From positions 372,001 through 436,000 of the forward strand of contig NZ_LSSW01000022.1 of NCBI RefSeq assembly GCF_001567565.1: a DNA stretch of 64,000 nt. Direction: 5' to 3'. Shown here piece by piece: positions 34,278-42,235 of this stretch (position 1 is the first letter of the stretch; each line of letters starts with the position of its first letter). Below the pieces are notes generated by a model, which ran no database searches, was not told where the DNA came from, and saw nothing but the letters and a program-made list of their open reading frames with translations. A program made the position numbers and the translations under genes. This stretch comes from Ectopseudomonas composti (lineage in GTDB: Bacteria; Pseudomonadota; Gammaproteobacteria; Pseudomonadales; Pseudomonadaceae).

Positions 34278-35707
34278 TGCGCCTGTTTCTGACCCTGCCG
34301 CTGCTTGCCTGCCTGAGCGCCTGCTCACTGACCCCGCCACTGGAGCGTCCGGCCGCACCGGTGCCCGCGCGCTATGCCATGGCTGCTGCACCAGCCCCGA
34401 CGCTGCCGGCCAGCGCCCTGGGCTGGCGCGCGATGTTCGCCGACCCGCGCCTGCAACGGCTGATCGACCTTTCGCTGGCCAATAACCGCGACCTGCGCCT
34501 GGCCATCCTCAACGTCGAGGCGACGCAGGCCCAGGCGAACGTCCAGCGCGCCGCACGTCTGCCGGCTGTGGGGCTGGAGGGAACGCGCACGCTGGAGCGC
34601 GCTTTGACGACTGATGCGAACGGCCAGGCTAGCCGCGAGGTGAACCAGCAGACCGGGGTGAACGTCGCCCTCAGTGCTTTCGAGCTGGACCTGTTCGGCC
34701 GCGTGCGCGCACTTTCCGATGCGGCGTTCGCGCGTTACCTGGCCAGTGAGCAGGGCCGCGATGCAGCGCAGATCACCCTGGTCGGCGCAGTGGCCGAGGC
34801 CTACTTCGCCCAGCGCCTGGCTGACGAGCAACTGCAACTGACCGAGCGCACCCTGGCTGACTGGCAACAGTCGTTGCAGCTGGCGCGCCTGCTCAAACAG
34901 GCCGAGCAGAACAGCAGCCTGGATGTGGCCCAGGCCGAAGGGCAGGTGGCCCTGGCCGAAGCCGACCTGGAAGCGCGCCGCCGCGCTCTGGCGCAGGCGG
35001 ACAACGCCCTGCAATTGCTGGTGGGCAGCGAGCTACCGGTCGATCTGCCCGCGGCCTTGCCACTGGAGCGCCAATCGCTGATCGCGCAACTCCCGGCGGG
35101 GCTGCCGGCCGACCTGCTGCTGAGCCGACCGGATTTGCGCCAGGCCGAACAGATGCTGGTAGCGGCCAATGCCGATATCGGCGCGGCGCGGGCGGCGTTC
35201 TTCCCGCAGATTTCCCTGACTGCGTCCTTCGGTTACGCCAGCACCTCGCTCGCTGGCCTGTTCGACCCGGCGCGGCAGGTCTGGCGTTTCGCCCCGCAGA
35301 TCTCCCAGCCGCTGTTTCAGGGCGGGCGCCTGCGCGCTGAACTGCGCCTGGCCGAGGTGCGTAAATCCGAGGCGGTCGCGCAGTACGAGCGCGCCATCCA
35401 AAGCGCCTTCCGCGAGGTGGCCGATGCGCTGGCGGGAACCGCTACCTTCGGCCGCCAGATCGAGGCACAACTGCGTGCGGTGAATGCTGCCGAACGGCGC
35501 CTGGCGCTGTCCGATCTGCGTTACCGCGCAGGCGTCGACGGCCGCCTGGAGCTGCTCGACGCCCAGCGCCAACTGCAGGCTGCACGGCAAACGCTGCTGG
35601 AGTTGCGCCGCGCAGACATCGCCAACCGGGTGGCGCTGTACAAGTCGCTCGGTGGCGGCCTGCACGATGATGTGACGGAGGTTGCGGCTGTCAGCGTAGC
35701 TCGATAA
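34274..35707 (+). CDS. RND efflux outer-membrane channel (NodT/OprM family lipoprotein)
   Basis: The 477-residue TolC-like channel starts with a lipoprotein signal (LLACLSAC), then GWRAMFADPRLQRLIDLSLANN, the internal repeat of outer-membrane efflux helices, and the LSRPDLRQAEQMLVAANADI and RAAFFPQISLTASFG motifs typical of OprM relatives. It overlaps the RND gene by four bases (ATGA), so the operon is a full tripartite pump and does not need the chromosomal OprM. A convergent tatA gene follows 15 bases later. Confidence 0.95.
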   Translation: MMRLFLTLPLLACLSACSLTPPLERPAAPVPARYAMAAAPAPTLPASALGWRAMFADPRLQRLIDLSLANNRDLRLAILNVEATQAQANVQRAARLPAVGLEGTRTLERALTTDANGQASREVNQQTGVNVALSAFELDLFGRVRALSDAAFARYLASEQGRDAAQITLVGAVAEAYFAQRLADEQLQLTERTLADWQQSLQLARLLKQAEQNSSLDVAQAEGQVALAEADLEARRRALAQADNALQLLVGSELPVDLPAALPLERQSLIAQLPAGLPADLLLSRPDLRQAEQMLVAANADIGAARAAFFPQISLTASFGYASTSLAGLFDPARQVWRFAPQISQPLFQGGRLRAELRLAEVRKSEAVAQYERAIQSAFREVADALAGTATFGRQIEAQLRAVNAAERRLALSDLRYRAGVDGRLELLDAQRQLQAARQTLLELRRADIANRVALYKSLGGGLHDDVTEVAAVSVAR

Positions 35708-35722
35708 AAGCCGTGCCGGCGC

Positions 35723-35953
35723 TCAATATCGGCTGTTCGAGTCTTGAACTTCGTGTGCCTTGGCATCGGCGGTCTGGACCTTGCGCGGATTGAGCGCCGG
35801 TTTGTCATCTTCGATGCCTATGGTCTTCTTGACGCCATTGATCGCATGGGCAAGGTCGGAACCCAGGTTCTTGAGGCGTTTGCTGCCGAACAGCATGACC
35901 ACGATCAGCAGGATGATCACGAGTTGCCAGATACTGATGCCGCCCAGAGCCAT
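35723..35953 (-). CDS. tatA: TatA/TatE-like twin-arginine translocase subunit, orphan
   Basis: The 76-residue protein has the TatA plan: one N-terminal membrane helix (ISIWQLVIILLIVVMLFGS), a hinge (FGSKRLKNLG), an amphipathic helix (SDLAHAINGVKKTI), and a polar tail. TatA oligomers form the pore that moves folded proteins with twin-arginine signals. No tatB or tatC is nearby, so this is an extra, TatE-like copy. The long upstream in-frame extension to 36106 is not part of the family. A Tat-type signal is present on the binding protein at 46052. Confidence 0.92.
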   Translation of the reverse strand: MALGGISIWQLVIILLIVVMLFGSKRLKNLGSDLAHAINGVKKTIGIEDDKPALNPRKVQTADAKAHEVQDSNSRY

Positions 35954-35985
35954 GCTGCGTACTCCATAAAAAAGTTGGATGCCGT

Positions 35986-36840
35986 TCAGCCAACGGCCTG
36001 GGTCACCAGTGCGAACTGCTGCATGTCGCCGACAATCCGAGGCGGCGTGCCGCGCGCCATCTGCGCAACGCTGTCGACCTGCTGCAGGCCCACTGAACTG
36101 AGCCACTCGCCAAGGCCGCTGTCGGCCTGGATATCCATGCGCACGAAGGCGCCGGGAATTTCGGCCAGCAACTCGGCGATCAGGCTTCTGGCCTGCTCGG
36201 TGCTCTGCGCAACGACTGGGCCGATTAGCCGACCGCGGCCGAAGCTACGCAGCATGGCGAAGGCACATGGTTGGCCATCACGCTCGACGATTACCGTGCG
36301 TTCGATCGCGTCGTGCAGGTCGTCTAACACGCGACTTCTGTCCAGACCGCTGCCGGCGTTGGCCAGCTCCAGTAGCCGTGGCCAGTCGTCGGTGCCGGCA
36401 TTGCGGAGGTTTTCCCCTGACGCCAGGGTAGGGTGGGGCAACGGTTGGACCTCGCCCTGATGCTGGTTTATTCGCGCGAATTCGATAAAGCCCTGGCTGG
36501 CGTAAAGCGGCACACCGGCCAGGGTGGCGTTGAGCATCGCTGTCGCCGGGCCGCAGGCCTGCAGGGCCTGTTCCATCAGCCGGCGGCCGATGCCCTTGCC
36601 TTGATAGTCGTTGCTGACGATGACCAGGCCGATGGTGGCGTAGGCACCTTGCAGGCAGGTGAAGGCGGTACCGATCAGTTGGCCAGCATCCTCGACGACA
36701 AAGCCTTCGGCGACCCGCTGCAGCATGGCCCAGTCCTCAAGGCGGTGCGGCCACTTCAGGTTCAGCGACAGGGCATGGGCGGCTGGAACGTCGGCGGCGG
36801 TCATGGCTCGGTAGGTATAGGGATGGCTCGGGGCGGACAT
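35986..36840 (-). CDS. GNAT-family N-acetyltransferase
   Basis: The 284-residue protein has an N-terminal GNAT domain with the acetyl-CoA loop in IVSNDYQGKGIGRRLMEQAL (about residues 75-95) and a second domain rich in GNAT-like strands (about 145-280; RSFGRGRLIGPVVAQ), giving a tandem layout like DUF1248/YitH-type acetyltransferases. The substrate is unknown. The start at 36840 has AGGAG nine bases upstream. It is divergent from the catabolic genes to the right and may act on their amine or amino-acid substrate, which is speculation. Confidence 0.82.
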   Translation of the reverse strand: MSAPSHPYTYRAMTAADVPAAHALSLNLKWPHRLEDWAMLQRVAEGFVVEDAGQLIGTAFTCLQGAYATIGLVIVSNDYQGKGIGRRLMEQALQACGPATAMLNATLAGVPLYASQGFIEFARINQHQGEVQPLPHPTLASGENLRNAGTDDWPRLLELANAGSGLDRSRVLDDLHDAIERTVIVERDGQPCAFAMLRSFGRGRLIGPVVAQSTEQARSLIAELLAEIPGAFVRMDIQADSGLGEWLSSVGLQQVDSVAQMARGTPPRIVGDMQQFALVTQAVG

Positions 36841-36937
36841 TACAGATCTCCTGAAGGGGCCACGTGGCGTAGCGGGCGCGGTCGGTGGAACCTGTATCCC
36901 AGCTGAGCAGAGTGCTGACAATAGGTACGGCGCAATT

Positions 36938-37036
36938 CGGTCGATTGCATAAGTTTCGGTGTCCGCGGCCGCAGCTAATGCTCAAGCGAGGCAGCAAGTC
37001 GGCAGCAAATATTGGGCGATATTTCCTAGCATGGAG
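36938..37036 (+). repeat. 99-bp repeated upstream element, copy A
   Basis: This stretch aligns without gaps to 42083-42181, with about 76 of 99 bases identical by my count. Conserved blocks are CGGTCGATTGCATAAG, CCGCAGCTAATGCT and GGCAGCAAGTC. It ends about 110 bases before the bicupin gene. It is either a shared regulatory region or a dispersed intergenic repeat. Confidence 0.7.
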
Positions 37037-37145
37037 CACTGACTGGATAGCGCCGCGAGCCGCTGCCAAGTCGTTTTTTTCAGCCTCTTTACGAGCCATT
37101 CGCCGCTCGCCTCGTCGACGCGTTCACCCTTGGAGATTCCACCGA

Positions 37146-37853
37146 ATGTCACATCCTATCGCTTTGCTGCTGGCGTATGCCGACGGCACTCCTGCCGCTG
37201 CATTCACGCCTGGCGCCCTGGACTCGTCCGACCCCTTCGGCAACGTCCGCCACGTGGCCTACCGAGGCGATGATGGAGTCAGCGCCGGTTTCGTTCAGGC
37301 GAGCGTAGAGCTGGTGTTCGAGGATTATCCCTACACTGAGATGCTGGTGGTACATGCCGGTAAAGTCAGCTTGCAGGACGAGCAGCAGACGCTCGAGCTG
37401 AGCGTTGGCGACAGTGCGGTGATCGGCCGTGGCACGGCGCTGCGCGTGCAGGCACAGGCCGGTAGCCTGTGGGCGTTCTGCACGCTGAATCAGGGTGCCG
37501 AGCACAAGCCGGGCCTGACCCAGCTCGATGCCCGCGCGGCACTCAATCCTTCGCAAGCGCCGGACGCGCAGATCCTCATCGGCCCTGCGCCGCAATGCCG
37601 TTCCTTCAACGCCTTCGCCGACAGCGCCAGCAATCTGCTGATTGGCGTCTGGGACTCCACGCCCTACGCCCGTCGCAGCCGCCCGCACAAGGTGCATGAG
37701 CTGATGCACCTGATCGAAGGCAGCGTCACCCTGCAGCTGGCCGATGGCGCTGAGCTCAAGGTCAATACTGGCGATACGGTGTTCGTCGCTCAGGGCGCCC
37801 CGTGCGCCTGGGAGAGCAACGTCTACGTACGCAAGCTGTACGTCGTCAAATAA
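37146..37853 (+). CDS. bicupin protein
   Basis: The 235-residue protein contains two cupin barrels of about 100 residues each (first motif around EMLVVHAGKVSLQDEQ; second around HELMHLIEGSVTLQLADGAE and VNTGDTVFVAQGAPCAWESN). The usual metal-ligand histidines are few: the second barrel has HKVHELMH, while the first lacks an obvious His pair, so it may sense or bind a ligand rather than catalyse. Similar cupins often accompany amine- and amino-acid-oxidase genes. GGAGA precedes the ATG. The 99-bp repeat element lies upstream. Confidence 0.8.
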   Translation: MSHPIALLLAYADGTPAAAFTPGALDSSDPFGNVRHVAYRGDDGVSAGFVQASVELVFEDYPYTEMLVVHAGKVSLQDEQQTLELSVGDSAVIGRGTALRVQAQAGSLWAFCTLNQGAEHKPGLTQLDARAALNPSQAPDAQILIGPAPQCRSFNAFADSASNLLIGVWDSTPYARRSRPHKVHELMHLIEGSVTLQLADGAELKVNTGDTVFVAQGAPCAWESNVYVRKLYVVK

Positions 37854-37862
37854 GCCATAGCA

Positions 37863-37901
37863 CCAGGGCGCCTGTGCGGTGATTACGCGCAGGCGCCCTG
37901 G
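37863..37901. terminator. strong hairpin after the bicupin gene
   Basis: CCAGGGCGCCTG-T-GCG pairs with CGC-G-CAGGCGCCCTGG across a seven-base loop, beginning nine bases past the bicupin stop. There is no T tract; it may stabilise the transcript end. Confidence 0.55.
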
Positions 37902-38041
37902 CGGTTGGCACGCGGTGAAACGCTTGCGCAGCAGTGTGCGAGATCGAGCAATCGGATTGGATGGCAGAGCAGGGGCGACAGCTTCGCCTGCACGGATGAG
38001 GATAGCGCCGGCGCTTTGGCGTGCACGGCGCACCCGGTTGC

Positions 38042-38062
38042 CCCGCTTCAGGTGGAAGCGGG
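38042..38062 (-). terminator. hairpin after the FAD oxidoreductase gene
   Basis: CCCGCTTC (38042-38049) and GAAGCGGG (38055-38062) pair across AGGTG, 20 bases past the minus-strand stop at 38082. It has no strong T run. Confidence 0.45.
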
Positions 38063-38081
38063 TTCCCGCCTTAGGCGGCGT

Positions 38082-39407
38082 TCAGAACTCCGACACCTTG
38101 CCCCAGGCGCTTTTGCTCAGGCGCGCCAAATTGTATTGGCGGTGGTCGACGAAGGGCGTTTGCCCTTGCGCCAGTTCGGCGATCAGGCGGCCAGCCCCTG
38201 GGCCGATGCCGAAACCATGGCCGGAGAAACCGGCGGCGAGGATGAAGCCCGGCAGGTTCTGCGCTTCGTCGATCACTGGTACGCCGTCCGGGGTACTGTC
38301 GATATAACCGGCCCAGCCGGCCTGCATTGGCACGCTGCCCAACGCCGGCAGCAGGCGACGGGCGCGTGCCAGGGTGTCGCGCAGGATCGATTCCGACGGG
38401 CGCGGGTCGAGGATGCGCATGCGCTCCATCGGCGTCGGTTTATCCAGCGCCCATTTGCGCCAGGTTTCGTGGCCGGACAGCCAGCCCTGCAGGTCGCCTG
38501 GCGAGAGCATCTGCCAACGCTTGGCGAACATCGGCAGGAAGTAGCTGGCGAAGCGCAGTTGCTGCGGCGTCGGGTCGACGCAGGCACGCCCGGAGATGGC
38601 CAGGGTGTAGCCGCCATCGCCACGCCGGGTGACGGTCACTTCGCTGGTATGCAGGGTGTCGGGAATGCCCTGCACGCCGGGCATCACCGAGAGGATGCTG
38701 GAGCGTATCGAGGCCTGTGGGAAACGAATGCCTAGTTGCGCGCAGAACGACGAAGCCCAGGCGCCGCCGGCCATCACTACCTTCTGGGTCTTGATCACAC
38801 CGTGTTCGGTGATCACCGCGCTGACGCGCCCAGCCTCGGTTTCCACGCCGCGTGCGGCGCAGAACTGGTGCACCGTGCCACCATGCTTGAGCACGCCTTT
38901 GGCGATCAGCGGCGCGGCGCGGGCTGGGTCGGCGATGCCGTCGGACGGCGAGAACACCCCGCCGAGCCAGGGCTTGCCGGTGGCAGCACCGCGCTGGCTG
39001 GCCTCGGCGCTGCTGAGCATATGGGTGGTGACGCCCTGGGTGATGGCGAAGTCGCGCCATTTCGCCCAGCCATCCAGCTCGGCCTGGTTGTCGGACAGGT
39101 AGAACAGCCCGCAGCGGCGAAAGCCCAGGTCTTCGCCCAAGTCGGCAGTGATTTCTTCCCAGAGGTCGAGGCTCTTGGTCGACAGCGGCAGCTCGCGGGC
39201 ATCGCGGTTCTGCTGGCGGCACCAGCCCCAGTTGCGGCTGGACTGCTCGGCGCCGATGCGGCCTTTTTCCAGCAGGGCGACCTTGAGTCCGTCACGGGCC
39301 AGAAAGTAGGCGGTGCAAGCACCGATGATGCCGCCGCCGATGACCACGATATCGGCGCTTTCAGGCAACTCCGCTGTGGACTGCATAGTGATCAAGGGAG
39401 CCGGCAT
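38082..39407 (-). CDS. FAD-dependent D-amino-acid/glycine oxidase-family oxidoreductase
   Basis: The 441-residue DAO-fold flavoprotein begins with the Rossmann motif IVVIGGGIIGACTAYFLARD (about 20-40), followed by SSRNWGWCRQQNRDARELPL, and ends with the flavin-binding GFSGHGFGIGPGAGRLIAE. It should oxidise an amine or D-amino (or N-alkyl amino) acid to an imine or keto acid, passing electrons to oxygen or the respiratory chain. AGGAG lies before the ATG at 39407. It is divergent from the cyclodeaminase/dehydratase pair and convergent with the bicupin gene. Confidence 0.9.
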   Translation of the reverse strand: MPAPLITMQSTAELPESADIVVIGGGIIGACTAYFLARDGLKVALLEKGRIGAEQSSRNWGWCRQQNRDARELPLSTKSLDLWEEITADLGEDLGFRRCGLFYLSDNQAELDGWAKWRDFAITQGVTTHMLSSAEASQRGAATGKPWLGGVFSPSDGIADPARAAPLIAKGVLKHGGTVHQFCAARGVETEAGRVSAVITEHGVIKTQKVVMAGGAWASSFCAQLGIRFPQASIRSSILSVMPGVQGIPDTLHTSEVTVTRRGDGGYTLAISGRACVDPTPQQLRFASYFLPMFAKRWQMLSPGDLQGWLSGHETWRKWALDKPTPMERMRILDPRPSESILRDTLARARRLLPALGSVPMQAGWAGYIDSTPDGVPVIDEAQNLPGFILAAGFSGHGFGIGPGAGRLIAELAQGQTPFVDHRQYNLARLSKSAWGKVSEF

Positions 39408-39875
39408 GCTGTTTCTCCTGGCCTGCAAAAGATGAGTCGATGATGAGGGTGGCGCGGCAAGACCGTCGTCCTGATGAAACACCACTGCAGGGCGGGCGGC
39501 ACTGCCGTCGTGCTGCCCTATGTTAGGCGGCTCGACCCGCTTAAGGCTGTCGTATTGCTCAAGCGCAATCGCAGAATCGGGCGTTTTCGCAGGCGAGCAC
39601 GGAAGTTTATGCTGCGGCGCTTGCCATCGCCCTGTTCGCCGGATGCAAGCCTCGTCTTGCCCGGGGTGGCTGCGAGGCGGGTGAAGCGTTAGCTGCCGCC
39701 AAGCACGACAAAAACGAGGCGCATGTTGCGCATCGGGCCTGTATCCGAAATTTTCTGCCGGACACTCGGCGGCATACTGATCGAAGGCGAGCCGAGCATC
39801 TGCGCTGGTTCGCTGCAGACCGGCAAGCGTAGGCAGACACGCTCGCTCCGATCAGAGAATGGTGAGGTCGTGCAG
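39408..39875. other. divergent control region
   Basis: This 468-base gap between the FAD oxidoreductase and the cyclodeaminase gene holds no gene that I can support. ATTGC-n6-GCAAT at 39554-39569 is a possible operator. Confidence 0.4.
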
Positions 39876-40865
39876 ATGAAAACCCTGCTGCTCAGCAAAG
39901 AGCAAGTCGGCGGCTTGATATCCCTTAAAGAAGTCATCGGCACGGTGGAGGAGGCCTACAAGGCCTTTAGCAGCGGGCAGGTGGTGCAGCCCGATTACAT
40001 CGGTATCCATCTGCCTGAACCGCGTGGCGAGATCGACTTCAAGGTCGGTTATTGCAAGGGCAACGAAATCATCTCGATGAAAGCCTCCTCCGGCGGTTTT
40101 CTCGACAACCCCGCCGCGCATGGCGTGCCCAATGGCATGGGCAGCGTGCTCCTGTTCGATGCCCGCAGTTGCGCGCTGATCTGCGTGATGGACGGCAGCC
40201 TTCTCACGGGCCTGCGCACGGGCGCTTCGGGCGCTGTCTCGGTCAAGGCGCTGGCGCGCAAGAGTGCCAGGAAGGTCACCTGCATCGGCACTGGCAACCA
40301 GGCGCGCATGCAGGTTCGCGCCATCAGCCTGGTGATGCAGATTGAAGAGATTCACGCCTGGAGCAGAAACCCGCAGACCTGCGAACGCTTCAAGACGGAC
40401 ATCGAGGCGGAGCTTGGCATTCCGGTGATCCTCGCCGACTCCAAGCAGGCGGCGGTCGAGCAGGCCGACATCCTCGTCACCACCACCCGTGGCAAGGGCC
40501 CGCTGGTGCAGGCAGGCTGGGTGAAGCCCGGCACTCATATCGTCGCCATTGGTACGGATATGCAAGGCAAGCAGGAGTTCGAGCCTGAGATATTCAGGCA
40601 CGCCAAGATCGTCAACGACTCGATCGCACAGTGCACTGACAAAGGCGAAACCTGGCACCCGCTGAACGCCAAGATCATCGGGCTGGACGATATCCACGGC
40701 GAGCTTGGCGAGATTCTGCTGGGCACCAAGCCAGGGCGGGAGAGCGACGAAGAAATCACCATTTTCGACTCCACCGGCATGGCCATCCAGGACAACACCA
40801 CGGCCGAGAAGATCTATCGCAACGCACTGGAAAGCAACGTCGGAACCTTCTTCGCGTTCCTTTGA
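39876..40865 (+). CDS. ornithine cyclodeaminase/mu-crystallin family protein
   Basis: The 329-residue protein has the substrate-arginine region [20 protein letters not shown], the [17 protein letters not shown] segment and the dinucleotide-binding loop [11 protein letters not shown] (about 132-142). Members reduce or cyclise imino/amino acids (ornithine cyclodeaminase, alanine dehydrogenase, iminosuccinate reductase BhcD, and EutC of hydroxyectoine use). It is followed 34 bases later by a threonine dehydratase-like gene, the same pairing as eutB/eutC and bhcB/bhcD. A reductase or deaminase acting with that dehydratase is therefore likely. The start at 39876 has GGTGAGG upstream. Confidence 0.88.
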   Translation: MKTLLLSKEQVGGLISLKEVIGTVEEAYKAFSSGQVVQPDYIGIHLPEPRGEIDFKVGYCKGNEIISMKASSGGFLDNPAAHGVPNGMGSVLLFDARSCALICVMDGSLLTGLRTGASGAVSVKALARKSARKVTCIGTGNQARMQVRAISLVMQIEEIHAWSRNPQTCERFKTDIEAELGIPVILADSKQAAVEQADILVTTTRGKGPLVQAGWVKPGTHIVAIGTDMQGKQEFEPEIFRHAKIVNDSIAQCTDKGETWHPLNAKIIGLDDIHGELGEILLGTKPGRESDEEITIFDSTGMAIQDNTTAEKIYRNALESNVGTFFAFL

Positions 40866-40899
40866 AACCTGATTTCGCCAGTAGGCGTGAGGACATTAA

Positions 40900-41871
40900 A
40901 TGCGTGACCATCCGACCATCGAGGACATCCGCCAAGCCCAGGAACGCCTCAAGCCCCATATCAGACATACACCGCTGTTGCGCGCGGAAAAGATCGAAAA
41001 GGCCGTTGGCTGCCAGCTCTATCTCAAGCCCGAAACCCTGCAGATCACCGGAGCCTTCAAGATTCGCGGCGCGCTGAACAAGACGTTGTCGCTGCCCAGG
41101 GAAGAGATCGCCAGGGGCATCATCGCCACCTCGTCCGGCAATCATGCCCAGGGGCTTGCCTACGCTGCGCGCATGCTGGGCGTGAGGGCCATTCTGGTGC
41201 TGCCGGTGAGCACGCCGAAGATCAAGATCGCCAATACCCAGGCGCTCGGTGCGGAGGTGATCCTCTTCGATGGCGACACGGCTGCGCGCTGGAAGAGGGT
41301 GTACGAAATCGCCGAGGAAAACGGCTACGTGCCGGTGCATGCCTTCGAGGATCCGCTGGTGATGGCCGGGCAGGGCACCATCGGCTGCGAGATTCTCGAA
41401 GACCTGCAGGACGTGGACACCGTCATCGTTCCCATGGGTGGCGGCGGCCTGATCTCCGGCATCGCCACGGCCATCAAGGAAAGCAAACCATCGGTGCGGG
41501 TGGTCGGCGCCGAACCGGCGCTGACCCCCAAGTACCATCACAGCCGCTTGAACAAGCAGCGCACCACGCTGCCGCTGCTCGACACCATCGCTGACGGCCT
41601 GCGCATCAGTGTGCCGGGGCAGAACCCTTATCCGATCATCGAGCGTTACGTCGACGAGATCGTCCTGGTCGAGGACCAGCACATTGTCGAGGGCATGCGC
41701 GTTCTGGCCAGGGACGCCAAGCTGATCGCCGAGCCCGCCGCCGCGATCGGCATTGGCGCGCTGCTGGCCGGCGCGCTGAAGGTGCGCGCAGACGAAAAGG
41801 TCTGCGTGGTACTGACCGGCGGCAATTGGGATCTGGCTGACCTGGCCGAGGTTTACCTGGAGCGCCAGTAG
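40900..41871 (+). CDS. threonine dehydratase-like PLP enzyme
   Basis: The 323-residue fold-type II PLP enzyme has the cofactor lysine K54 in TGAFKIRGA, TSSGNHAQGLAYAA, and the glycine loop PMGGGGLISG. It lacks the C-terminal ACT regulatory domain of biosynthetic IlvA, so it is a catabolic hydroxy-amino-acid dehydratase. Candidate substrates are threonine/serine, 3-hydroxyaspartate or a related 3-hydroxy amino acid. The pairing with the cyclodeaminase-family gene supports a hydroxy-amino-acid route. GTGAGGA precedes the ATG, and a repeat element begins at the stop codon. Confidence 0.88.
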   Translation: MRDHPTIEDIRQAQERLKPHIRHTPLLRAEKIEKAVGCQLYLKPETLQITGAFKIRGALNKTLSLPREEIARGIIATSSGNHAQGLAYAARMLGVRAILVLPVSTPKIKIANTQALGAEVILFDGDTAARWKRVYEIAEENGYVPVHAFEDPLVMAGQGTIGCEILEDLQDVDTVIVPMGGGGLISGIATAIKESKPSVRVVGAEPALTPKYHHSRLNKQRTTLPLLDTIADGLRISVPGQNPYPIIERYVDEIVLVEDQHIVEGMRVLARDAKLIAEPAAAIGIGALLAGALKVRADEKVCVVLTGGNWDLADLAEVYLERQ

Positions 41872-42055
41872 GGCGCCTCTAAAAACGTAGGCGAGGCAGC
41901 CAGCGCAATACCGATGGCGGCCCCACAAAAACAGGCGAAAAACGCTCGGAGTCGCGTTCGACTTTACGCGCTGTAAATGAGCATTTTGATCGGACTCGCG
42001 CACGAGCCTGTTTTTAACGCAGCGATGGCAACGCAGGTAGTTTTTAGAGGTGCCC
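41871..42055. repeat. 185-bp MITE-like element with terminal inverted repeats
   Basis: The element begins GGGCGCCTCTAAAAAC and ends GTTTTTAGAGGTGCCC, which match as inverted repeats at 15 of 16 positions. Inside, ACAAAAACAGGC and GCCTGTTTTTAACGC form a second inverted pair. There is no open frame. Its left end coincides with the dehydratase stop codon. I believe similar elements recur in Pseudomonas genomes but could not check. Confidence 0.65.
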
Positions 42056-42082
42056 AGTAGCGACTGCCTGGGCCTAGCGCGA

Positions 42083-42181
42083 CGGTCGATTGCATAAGGC
42101 GAGGGGCGAAAGACCGCAGCTAATGCTTGCGCGGGGCAGCAAGTCCGCAGCATGTATCGGGCAATGTTTTCTAGGATGGAG
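42083..42181 (+). repeat. 99-bp repeated upstream element, copy B
   Basis: The counterpart of 36938-37036, ungapped, with the same three conserved blocks. It ends 54 bases before the aldehyde dehydrogenase start. Confidence 0.7.
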
Positions 42182-42191
42182 GCCTGGCCAT

Positions 42192-42217
42192 GCCAGGCAC
42201 CGGGCAGGTGCCCTGGC
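42192..42217 (+). promoter_or_regulatory. leader hairpin before the aldehyde dehydrogenase
   Basis: GCCAGGCACC pairs with GGTGCCCTGGC (one bulged C) across GGGCA and is followed by TCTTTT, 18 bases before the start codon. It looks like a terminator placed in a leader, so attenuation is possible. Confidence 0.4.
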
Positions 42218-42235
42218 TCTTTTCTGGAGTGCTTT

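Noticed and set aside
36938..37036. A sigma-54 promoter within the 99-bp repeat
   Set aside because: GGGGCAGCAAGTCCGCAG-type sequence lacks the required GG-N10-GC spacing with TTGC at the -12 position.
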